A stretch of DNA of 18,451 nt, taken from the NCBI GenBank assembly GCA_937896265.1, contig CALBMD010000281.1, forward strand, positions 1 through 18,451. The letters are read 5' to 3'. Below are positions 7,776 to 13,943 of the stretch, piece by piece. Positions within the stretch are counted from its first letter, which is position 1. Every line of letters starts with the position of its first letter. Both the position numbers and the translations under genes were made by a program. The notes under the pieces are model-generated. The model searched no databases, was not told where the DNA came from, and worked only from the letters and a program-made list of their open reading frames with translations. The stretch is from an uncultured Pseudomonadota bacterium. GTDB taxonomy: Bacteria; Bdellovibrionota_B; Oligoflexia; Oligoflexales; Bog-1112.

Positions 7776-8600
7776 CTTTACGCGTTTAGCTGTGTTTTCA
7801 TCATTAGACTCATCAGGCGCTTTTTCGGTTTGTTGATTGTTTGTTGATATTTGCTTCTCTAAAAGCTTAACCGTCTCTACAGTAGATGTTTCAATTAAAT
7901 GTAGCTTAGTGTCAGCCATTCTGGCCAACAAATATCTGTTTTGGAAACTTTCCTTATTAGGTCCAGTAAGGAGCGTAAATGGCAAAAATGTATTGGGCTG
8001 ATCATCAAACAAATAAATATTTGCAACTTCTTGTGCTTTACTAACTAGATGAGCTATGCCGATCGTGATGCTTAATGTAGCCCCTGCGATTGTTTGCGAA
8101 GACGAACTAAAAAAGACGCCGCCCCGTTGCCAAAAATTTATTTTAGAGTTTGGAAGAGACCATTCCTTATCTTGTTCAATAGAGATTGCATTTTGTGGAT
8201 CATCTTTTAGCATTGTATTATCATCAAACTGTGCTGACATTCTTTCAAGGGTATCCTTACCTATAATGGTAACAACTTGCATCCAGAGAGAAGGCAAAGT
8301 AAATATCGATTTGTTTGAAGTAAGGATTATCACTTTTGCGCCCGTATCTAACAGACCATTTATAAGTTTGTTTACATGATAAACATCCAGATAGCCAATG
8401 CGGCCAGTAGCAACAAGCGTATTGCCCCAATCAAAAACTACAAGTGAGCTTTTATCAAAATGACGTTGCGCAAGCCATTCTTTGATATCATTATTTTTGT
8501 AATAAAAGACTCTCTCTGTGATGTTGGCGTCAGCACCAATAGCAGCAGCGCTCATGAGAAGAATAAAAAAGATGTTGATTGTTTTCAAAAGGTTGAACAC
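7746..8600 (-). CDS. Secreted HAD-like protein, DUF2608 type (paralogue 1)
   Basis: The 284-residue product starts with a Sec signal peptide (residues 1-23, ending SAAAIGADA) and then a HAD-like fold as in the DUF2608 family. Motif I is VVFDWGNTL (Asp57), where the usual second Asp is Gly59. Motif II is VIILTS (Thr94/Ser95). Motif IV is YLFDDQPN (Asp199-Asp200). HADs of this kind are phosphatases or phosphotransferases, but loss of the second Asp makes activity uncertain. The GTG start is supported by AGGA eight bases upstream and by an in-frame stop at 8619-8621. The C-terminus is an acidic, polar linker followed by AKRVKLD (residues 271-277). It is about half identical to the protein at 8827-9714 and lies last in the minus-strand terpene gene run. 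Confidence 0.8.
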   Translation of the reverse strand: MFNLLKTINIFFILLMSAAAIGADANITERVFYYKNNDIKEWLAQRHFDKSSLVVFDWGNTLVATGRIGYLDVYHVNKLINGLLDTGAKVIILTSNKSIFTLPSLWMQVVTIIGKDTLERMSAQFDDNTMLKDDPQNAISIEQDKEWSLPNSKINFWQRGGVFFSSSSQTIAGATLSITIGIAHLVSKAQEVANIYLFDDQPNTFLPFTLLTGPNKESFQNRYLLARMADTKLHLIETSTVETVKLLEKQISTNNQQTEKAPDESNDENTAKRVKLDLLKPFPH

Positions 8601-8696
8601 TTGTTGAATCCTTACAGTTTAGTGCGCTGATTATTTTAGCGGAAGCAACATCCCAGAATCTTTATAAATTAGCAAGAGAAAAAGTTATCCATAGCC

Positions 8697-8783
8697 TTGT
8701 TCTGCTTGCTGGTTATTGATGAGATCAAGATTTTTAGCCTATTTATTGAAGCTTCTTGACTTTTATGGATGATAGCGTCATCG
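8697..8783 (-). pseudogene. Remnant of a second terpene synthase gene
   Basis: These roughly 88 bases match 10711-10798 inside the intact terpene synthase gene at about 85% by eye. Both share, for example, TGGATGATAGCGTCATCG and TCAAGATTTTTAGCC or a close variant. The matching part encodes the N-terminal segment around DDAIIHKSQEAS and KNLGLINNQQAEQ. A single-base deletion near 8741-8747 breaks the frame and the rest of the gene is absent. The fragment runs straight into sequence homologous to the leader of the HAD genes, so it is a relic of a HAD-terpene synthase tandem duplication. It cannot encode a functional enzyme. Confidence 0.8.
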
Positions 8784-8826
8784 GCAGAATAACGATCCAA
8801 GAAATTGATGATGCTGAAGGAAGAGG

Positions 8827-9714
8827 TTAAAGCCGATCTAGTCTTGGGCGTTTAGCTGTGAACGCTTCTTCTGACTCGTCATCGAACTCTTTTTCTAACT
8901 TGTCATTGGGCTTTTCTCCTGACTCGTCATCGAATTGATTATCCATTATTTTGTTCATTAAATCCTCATGCTTCTCTTTAATAGATGCTTCAATTAAATG
9001 TAGTTTAGTCTCAGAAATTGCGTATAAATAGGCTTTTTGATTAGAATCTAATTTTTTATCAGCGGATTCAAATGGGGAAAAATTGTTGGGCTGATTATCA
9101 AAAAAATAGACGTCGCGCACTAGCGTGGTTTTATTTAGTAGCTGAATTATGCCTGTTACGGTTGCTAATGGACAATATTCTTGTTTTGGACACTCCATTT
9201 TGTTGCCTTCGTCACTTGGTGGCAAAGGCAAATTGAAAAAAACGCCGCCCCTTTGCAGAAAAGTTATCGCAGTGTTTGTACACCATTCCTTTACTCTTAG
9301 AGCGATAGCGCCATTTGGATAAGCCAGTCTAGTGTTATCAAACTGTGTTGACATTTTGATAAGGTTCTCTTCACCTACAATGGTAACGAGTTGTAGCCAG
9401 AGGGGAGGGCAATTACCTAGCTCTAGGGTTGAAGTAAGGATTATTACTTTTATACCTTCATCTAACAGATTTTTCACAATTTCTTTTGCATTATAAATAT
9501 CAAGATAGTTAAAGGGGCTGGAAGCGACAAGCGTACCGCCCCAATCAAAAATTACAAGCGACTCTTTATCGAAATGATGTTGCGCAACCCATGTTTTGAT
9601 ATCATTACTTTGGTAGTGATAGACTATCTCTGTGCTATTGGTATCAGCTCCAATAGCAGCAGTGCTAACGAGAAGAATAAAAAAGACGTTGACTGTTTTC
9701 AAAAGGTTGAACAC
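8827..9714 (-). CDS. Secreted HAD-like protein, DUF2608 type (paralogue 2)
   Basis: This paralogue of the 7746-8600 gene has a signal peptide (MFNLLKTVNVFFILLVSTAA), motif I VIFDWGGTL, motif II VIILTS and motif IV YFFDNQPN. As in the other copy, Gly replaces the second Asp of motif I; here motif IV has Asn in place of the second Asp too. The frame is open back to TTG at 9804, but I chose GTG at 9714. It aligns with the start of paralogue 1, leaves a clean signal peptide, and has AGGA ten bases upstream. The acidic C-terminal linker contains a 16-residue-spaced duplication of FDDES, and the protein ends AKRPRLDRL, matching the basic tail of paralogue 1. It follows the terpene synthase gene on the same strand and is probably cotranscribed. 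Its substrate is unknown. Confidence 0.8.
   Translation of the reverse strand: MFNLLKTVNVFFILLVSTAAIGADTNSTEIVYHYQSNDIKTWVAQHHFDKESLVIFDWGGTLVASSPFNYLDIYNAKEIVKNLLDEGIKVIILTSTLELGNCPPLWLQLVTIVGEENLIKMSTQFDNTRLAYPNGAIALRVKEWCTNTAITFLQRGGVFFNLPLPPSDEGNKMECPKQEYCPLATVTGIIQLLNKTTLVRDVYFFDNQPNNFSPFESADKKLDSNQKAYLYAISETKLHLIEASIKEKHEDLMNKIMDNQFDDESGEKPNDKLEKEFDDESEEAFTAKRPRLDRL
8871..8934. repeat. Short in-frame direct repeat in the HAD gene tail
   Basis: CTGACTCGTCATCGAA occurs at 8871-8886 and again at 8919-8934, 48 bases apart. This keeps frame and duplicates FDDES in the acidic linker before the basic C-terminus. Paralogue 1 lacks this duplication. Confidence 0.75.
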
Positions 9715-9837
9715 TTTATTGAATTCCTGTATTTTGGTGTGTTGTTTTAGCGGAAGTACTATTCCAGAATCTTTATAAACTAGCAAGGGGAAAGTTAGCG
9801 GCAACCCCAGATATTAACTTGTGAGTCTTTCATATAG

Positions 9838-10917
9838 TCAATTGCTAAGACAAAAATAGCGTTCATTGCCGACGTGCCAATCGAGGTTACTTTGTACGCC
9901 GTTAAAATAAATTGCAGCGATCATTGTAGCTTGCTCATCAGGAAAATTGCGAGTAGCAATGCTGTTTTCCCAGCGTTCGACCTCTTGATTGTATTCTGTC
10001 ACACATAAGTTCACAGCTAGTTGCAAGGGGTTTGCAACCTTTGCTTGGCGCAAAGCACGATAACGAGCTAAGACCCAATTATTAACACGATCTTCGTCGG
10101 TATGACGAAGCTCTTTAGCAAGAGAAATGAGATCATTTTGCATGACAACTAACATGATGCCTAGATGGCGATCTGTGCATAAAAAGTGATCTTGCTGAAA
10201 ATAATTGGGCAAACTATTGATAATAGCAGCCATGTCATACTGAGGGATCATGCCGATATTATAGCCTCGTAGCCTAAGATAAGCTGCTTCCTGAAGCAGC
10301 TTTTTTTGGTGATGTATCTCAAATTCGACAGGCACTGTTTGCAACCATTGAGCTAAGTTTTGGCAAAAGATTTGATAATAACTAGCAGAGACATCTTTGA
10401 TGCGTGCTTGGATATCCAAAGTGGCAGAACACACTTGGTTATAGATTTCACCAAATAGAGCATCGCCAAAAGAAAGTTGTGGTAGATCTTTAGTGCTCTG
10501 GCGCTTTTCATGTAAGATATCTACTAGGACTTCAACGATCTGTATTACTTGAGTTGTTGTTAGCTTTGTCTGCTGTGAGATTTCATCTAAAACATCATCC
10601 ACATAAAAGTACCAGCTAGTAATATCAGTAACAAGATTGCGTAACTTCTCGCTTACCGTATTGAGGATGCTGAAGCGAAAGTTGAAGGCAAATTTGCTTC
10701 GCGCAATGGCTTGTTCAGCCTGCTGATTATTGATAAGACCAAGATTTTTAGCCCACTTCATCGAAGCTTCTTGACTCTTGTGGATGATAGCGTCATCGAT
10801 ATAAAAGAGCTCGGGTAAGAGCAGCGGTGGGCGTTTTAGTTGAAAACAAAACTTAGCCTCATCGCCAGCTAGTAGGGTAACATTTCCTAGATCAACAGCT
10901 AGATAAGAAGCGTCGAT
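9838..10917 (-). CDS. Class I terpene synthase (terpene cyclase)
   Basis: This is a bacterial class I terpene synthase, which ionises and cyclises a prenyl diphosphate such as farnesyl diphosphate. Numbering from ATG 10761, the Asp-rich Mg-binding motif is DDVLDE (55-60) and the NSE motif is NDLISLAKE (Asn209, Ser213, Glu217). An Arg in YLRLRGYNIG (163/165) fits the diphosphate-sensor region, and the C-terminal RY pair is Arg301-Tyr302 after Trp295. ATG 10761 is too far in: the frame stays open to 10929 and the added residues (LLLPELFYIDD, then HKSQEASMKWAKNLGL) look like the normal synthase N-terminus. No ATG, GTG or TTG lies in that stretch. I give ATC 10917, ten bases after GAGG, as the likeliest start (about 359 residues), with low certainty. 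HMG-CoA reductase is immediately upstream. The product is not predictable. Confidence 0.85.
   Translation of the reverse strand: MDASYLAVDLGNVTLLAGDEAKFCFQLKRPPLLLPELFYIDDAIIHKSQEASMKWAKNLGLINNQQAEQAIARSKFAFNFRFSILNTVSEKLRNLVTDITSWYFYVDDVLDEISQQTKLTTTQVIQIVEVLVDILHEKRQSTKDLPQLSFGDALFGEIYNQVCSATLDIQARIKDVSASYYQIFCQNLAQWLQTVPVEFEIHHQKKLLQEAAYLRLRGYNIGMIPQYDMAAIINSLPNYFQQDHFLCTDRHLGIMLVVMQNDLISLAKELRHTDEDRVNNWVLARYRALRQAKVANPLQLAVNLCVTEYNQEVERWENSIATRNFPDEQATMIAAIYFNGVQSNLDWHVGNERYFCLSN
10281..10307 (+). terminator. Terminator-like hairpin antisense to the terpene synthase gene
   Basis: AAGCTGCTTC (10281-10290) and GAAGCAGCTT (10293-10302) are perfect inverted arms around CT, followed by a run of T to 10307. 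This is the form of an intrinsic terminator on the plus strand, opposite the terpene synthase reading direction. On the minus strand it encodes KKLLQEAA, so it may be a coding coincidence. Confidence 0.4.
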
Positions 10918-10935
10918 GGTGTTTAAACCTCACGA

Positions 10936-12138
10936 TTAAATTAGGTTTTGTCGATGTAAATCGGAATTCTTTTGGTGCAAATTCATATGCCCTTGCTGGA
11001 TGCCTTCTGAAGCAAGAGCGCGAAGCGCTGATAGATTTTGGGCAAGACCCACGGCACAGGCAATTTCTGCAAGTTTGCGAGCATCAGGGTTGCCCATCAG
11101 CTTTAATGCAGCTCTAGTTGTGGGGTGTAAGCGAGTAACGCCACCCACAGTTCCTACAGCCATAGGAATCTCGATACTACCATCAAGATTACCAGAAGGG
11201 CCGATACGCCAAATAGTCATTGGGCGATATTTTCCTTCTTTGACACAGTGAGCATGAGCTCCAGCTTCTATAGCTCGCCAATCGTTGCCTGTGGCAATCA
11301 TCACAGGGTCAATACCGTTCATAACACCTTTATTATGGGTGCTAGCACGGTAGATATCGTGCCAGGCAAATTCCCAGGCGCGGACAATTCTCTGTGCGAC
11401 ATCGCGTCCTGCTGCTTCTTTTGTGTTAAAGGCTGTTACTGGAATAGAGACTTCGGCTCGAGCTAAGCGTTGGTCTGAGAGGTTGGTCAAAATGCGAAGG
11501 CCTACTTCACACTGTGGAAAAAGTATAGGCATTTGTGTTGCCAGTGTTTCGCACATGGTGTTAACGATATTGGCTCCCATCGCATCGCAGGTATTAATAT
11601 GCAACTTGAGAATCAAGCTTTGTATCTCTGGAATAGGGTACCAGGATAGATCTTTAGCGCCGCCGCCTCGCTTATTGAGGGAACGATGGTTTTGATTGGC
11701 AAAAGCAATAAGTGCATCTTTGTGCTGTGCTAAAATGGTTTCATAGGAAGATTGGGCAAGACTTGGCAAGAAAATTTGAACTTGACCAACCATAATGGGT
11801 GCGCTTGAAGAGGTTGCGAAGCCGTTGCCGCAGCGGGCTAGCTTAGCTCCATGACTAGCAGCAGCGACGACACTGCTCTCTTCTATAGCCATTGGAATCA
11901 AAACCTCTGTCCCATTAATGAGAAAGTTGGTAGCAATACCTAAGGGGAGGCTAAAGGTCCCTACGGCATTTTCAATAAAAGAATCGGTGAGCTCTTGTGA
12001 GAGCGAGCTGAACTGAAAGATTGCCTCTTGATCGGTGCGTGATAGCCCAGAAAACTCAGCGGCTATATGGAGACGCTCAGCAAGAGGGAGGCTATAGAAC
12101 CCAGGTAGCCGCGAGGTACGAAGCTTTTGGTCATCCAC
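10936..12138 (-). CDS. mvaA: Hydroxymethylglutaryl-CoA reductase, class II (degradative type)
   Basis: The 400-residue enzyme interconverts HMG-CoA and mevalonate with two molecules of NAD(P)H. It lacks the membrane domain of eukaryotic class I enzymes. The family signature is clear: ENAVGTFSLPLGIATNF, PMAIEESSVVAAASHGAK, DAMGAN, HNKGVMNGIDP, ATGNDWRAIEAGAHA and GHMNLH. The catalytic residues read Glu86, Lys270, Asp286 and His384, each three positions beyond the Pseudomonas mevalonii residues (Glu83, Lys267, Asp283, His381). The start is GTG at 12138, with AAGGGG six bases upstream. In a Gram-negative cell with a terpene synthase right behind it, the enzyme most likely works in the biosynthetic direction, feeding isoprenoid precursors. 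It is the first gene of the minus-strand run and ends only a few bases before the terpene synthase frame, so the two are probably translationally linked. Confidence 0.96.
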   Translation of the reverse strand: MDDQKLRTSRLPGFYSLPLAERLHIAAEFSGLSRTDQEAIFQFSSLSQELTDSFIENAVGTFSLPLGIATNFLINGTEVLIPMAIEESSVVAAASHGAKLARCGNGFATSSSAPIMVGQVQIFLPSLAQSSYETILAQHKDALIAFANQNHRSLNKRGGGAKDLSWYPIPEIQSLILKLHINTCDAMGANIVNTMCETLATQMPILFPQCEVGLRILTNLSDQRLARAEVSIPVTAFNTKEAAGRDVAQRIVRAWEFAWHDIYRASTHNKGVMNGIDPVMIATGNDWRAIEAGAHAHCVKEGKYRPMTIWRIGPSGNLDGSIEIPMAVGTVGGVTRLHPTTRAALKLMGNPDARKLAEIACAVGLAQNLSALRALASEGIQQGHMNLHQKNSDLHRQNLI

Positions 12139-12172
12139 AAGGGGCCCTTTCTACTTTGCATTCTTCTCGCAA

Positions 12173-12201
12173 AACATAAGCAATTTACAGGGGAATGTAA
12201 A
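12173..12201 (-). promoter_or_regulatory. Candidate sigma-70 promoter of the mvaA-terpene synthase operon
   Basis: Reading the minus strand, TTTACA (12201-12196) and TATGTT (12178-12173) are 17 bases apart, and the start of transcription would fall about 28 bases before the GTG of mvaA. The -35 box is one arm of the inverted repeat TTTACA-N6-TGTAAA (12184-12201), which could be an operator for a dimeric regulator. Confidence 0.5.
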
Positions 12202-12293
12202 ATAAATTTTTACCCGCTTGAGGAAAATTTCTTTAAATCGCTTCCAGCAGCTGTGATAGAGATCTAAATCAATGCATCGGCCTTCCATACGGG

Positions 12294-12447
12294 TCCTGTC
12301 TAGCAACAGTAAGGATGAGGGTTTGGGCGAGAACTGCGCAGCTGGTTTCTCCCAAGAAGGCTTTTTTGGAAACCAGTCGCATGGTTTTTCCAAACCTTGC
12401 GTTGCTTTCTAGTCGTCAAGGCAATTTAGATGCGGTAGCCCTGTCTA
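12294..12447. repeat. Palindromic repeat element, diverged copy 2
   Basis: Positions 12311-12341 match 5109-5139 of copy 1 at 28 of 31 bases, including AAGGATGA, GGTTTGGG and ACTGCGCAG. The right part (CCAAACCTTGCGTTGCTTTC, near 12391-12410) and the end (GTAGCCCTGTCT) also correspond. Between them is extra sequence of about 45 bases with its own inverted repeat CTGGTTTC/GAAACCAG. The terminal repeats are no longer perfect; CCTGTCTAG(C/T)AAC appears at both ends in direct orientation. Confidence 0.6.
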
Positions 12448-12508
12448 GTAACCCCACCTTCTTGCTATCGCTTAGCAATCCTGCTAGGCTTAACAAAAGG
12501 AGAAAATC

Positions 12509-13309
12509 TTGATTGAATTTAGAGCTGTTAGTAAAGCTTTCCAAGGCCATTCGATTTTAAAAAACTTATCATTCAAAATTAACCAAGGCGAAAAAGTTAG
12601 CATCCTTGGTCCAGGTGGCTGTGGCAAGACCACCGTGCTTAAAATCGCTGTAGGTCTTGTGCCTCCCGATACGGGTAGCTGTCTCCTCGCTAACCAAGAT
12701 ATCTATGCTCTATCTGAGGAAGAACGTATTGCCCTGATGACTAGAGTTGGAGTTGCCTTTCAGCAAGGGGCACTCTTTGATTTTATGACAGTGCGAGAGA
12801 ATTTAATCTTTGCAATGGAGCACATGACTAAATTCACCGCTTCTGAGATGGAAAAGAAAGTGGAGTCTCTTTTAGAAGCGGTCAAGCTCAGTCGTACTGG
12901 CAACATGTACCCCTATGAGCTTTCAGGGGGTATGAAACGTCGAGTAGGTATTGCCAGAGCTTTATGCACCGAGCCGGATTTAGCTATTTTTGATGAACCT
13001 ACCTCCGGTTTAGATCCGGTGACTTCTACTATTATTTTAAATATGATTTTAGATTTGGCTCGCGACAAGCATGAGCGAACCTTGGTTGTGGCAACTAATA
13101 ATGTCGAAATTGCTATTCGCTTTGCTGAAAGAGTTATAATAATACACGAAGAAAAAATCGTTGCTGATGGGCCTTGGCGTGAGCTTATATTGACGGGTTC
13201 AGAGTGGGTACAAACATTTTTGAGCGTCCGTTTTATCGGTTTAGATAAAGAGTATGCCCAGGGTTTGGATTTGCCAAAGGCATTTATGGACCAGCATTGG
13301 ACTCACTAA
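12509..13309 (+). CDS. ABC transporter ATPase, MlaF-like
   Basis: The 266-residue protein is an ABC nucleotide-binding subunit most like MlaF/Ttg2A, which powers phospholipid traffic between the membranes. Walker A is GPGGCGKT (34-41), the Q-loop is FQQG (Gln85/86), the signature is LSGGMKRR (138-145), Walker B is LAIFDEPTSGLDP with Glu163, and the D-loop is intact. The switch histidine expected in a THD-like motif after LVV is missing; the sequence reads ATNN (Asn197). That may lower or abolish ATP hydrolysis. The start is TTG at 12509, with GGAG six bases upstream. No permease (MlaE) or MCE protein (MlaD) gene is adjacent, so its partners must be elsewhere. It is tightly followed by yqgE and then the M49 peptidase. 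Confidence 0.9.
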   Translation: MIEFRAVSKAFQGHSILKNLSFKINQGEKVSILGPGGCGKTTVLKIAVGLVPPDTGSCLLANQDIYALSEEERIALMTRVGVAFQQGALFDFMTVRENLIFAMEHMTKFTASEMEKKVESLLEAVKLSRTGNMYPYELSGGMKRRVGIARALCTEPDLAIFDEPTSGLDPVTSTIILNMILDLARDKHERTLVVATNNVEIAIRFAERVIIIHEEKIVADGPWRELILTGSEWVQTFLSVRFIGLDKEYAQGLDLPKAFMDQHWTH

Positions 13310-13320
13310 GGGAGGCTTCG

Positions 13321-13896
13321 GTGGACATTAATCTTCAGGTACCCTTTTTGTTAGCCGCTTCACCTCAGTTGCGTGACCCCAATTTCAAACATGCTGTTAT
13401 TTTGATGGTAGAGTATGATGCTTCAGGGGCAATGGGATTTGTCATTAATAATAAAAGTCATATGACCTTAAGCGAGGTCTTAGCGTTTGACATTGAAGAT
13501 GCCGTCCCTACCATTCCTGTATGGAACGCCGGCCCTAATGACTCTAGTTCTGGGTTTATCCTGCACAATCAAAAGCGCAACGACTTGGAGCGTGAGTTAG
13601 CTCCTGGTGTTTGCCTCTCTGCTTCCCAAGAAACGTTAAAGCAAATGGTAAGTTCTGTGAAGTCAGCGAGCCTTTTTGGTGCAGATCATCAATTTAAGCT
13701 TCTAGTTGGCTACGCAGGTTGGGCTGCTGGGCAGCTTGAAGAAGAGTTTCGCAATGGCGCTTGGATTCAGGCGCCATTGAATAAAGAGATTGTTTTTTCC
13801 TGCCCAGATGATGAAATGTGGCAACATACTATTGCCAGTATCGGCATGCAGAAGCACAATACGCTTGCACCTTATCAGCGAGGCTGGTTCCACTAG
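13321..13896 (+). CDS. yqgE: YqgE/AlgH (UPF0301) family protein
   Basis: The product of about 191 residues matches the YqgE/AlgH family. It has the typical opening FLLAASPQLRDPNFKHAVIL (compare FLVAMPSLQDPNF in E. coli YqgE), then GAMGFVINNK, a central NAGPNDSSSGFILH segment, and LLVGYAGWAAGQLEEEF with GAWIQAP. The family is widespread in proteobacteria and its biochemical role is not established. The frame is open back to TTG 13297, inside the ABC gene. I chose GTG 13321 because GGGAGG lies just after the ABC stop (13310-13315), five bases upstream, and because it gives the family's usual N-terminus. It is cotranscribed with the ABC ATPase. Confidence 0.93.
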   Translation: MDINLQVPFLLAASPQLRDPNFKHAVILMVEYDASGAMGFVINNKSHMTLSEVLAFDIEDAVPTIPVWNAGPNDSSSGFILHNQKRNDLERELAPGVCLSASQETLKQMVSSVKSASLFGADHQFKLLVGYAGWAAGQLEEEFRNGAWIQAPLNKEIVFSCPDDEMWQHTIASIGMQKHNTLAPYQRGWFH

Positions 13897-13943
13897 GCCA
13901 ATTTGCTTTCTTGCTGTAATAAGTAGAAAAAAGGAGAGTGTCT

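Larger units (their letters stand above)
12139..12508. other. Divergent intergenic region with repeat copy 2 and promoter
   Basis: These 370 bases separate the divergent HMG-CoA reductase and ABC ATPase genes. They contain a minus-strand promoter candidate (12173-12201), the palindrome AGGGGCCCCT just before the HMG-CoA reductase start, and a diverged palindromic repeat (12294-12447). Short open frames here fall in the repeat and show no protein-like features. Confidence 0.6.

Noticed and set aside
8802..8826. Similarity of this stretch to 10663-10687 inside the terpene synthase gene
   Set aside because: It is short and out of order relative to the 8697-8783 remnant. The similarity to the 3' flank of HAD paralogue 1 explains it better.
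9715..9804. N-terminal 30-codon extension of HAD paralogue 2 from TTG 9804
   Set aside because: The corresponding region of paralogue 1 has an in-frame stop, and the extension would bury the signal peptide.
12151..12512. Open frames of 65-80 codons between mvaA and the ABC gene
   Set aside because: They fall in the diverged repeat element, overlap each other on both strands, and have no ribosome-binding site or protein-like composition.
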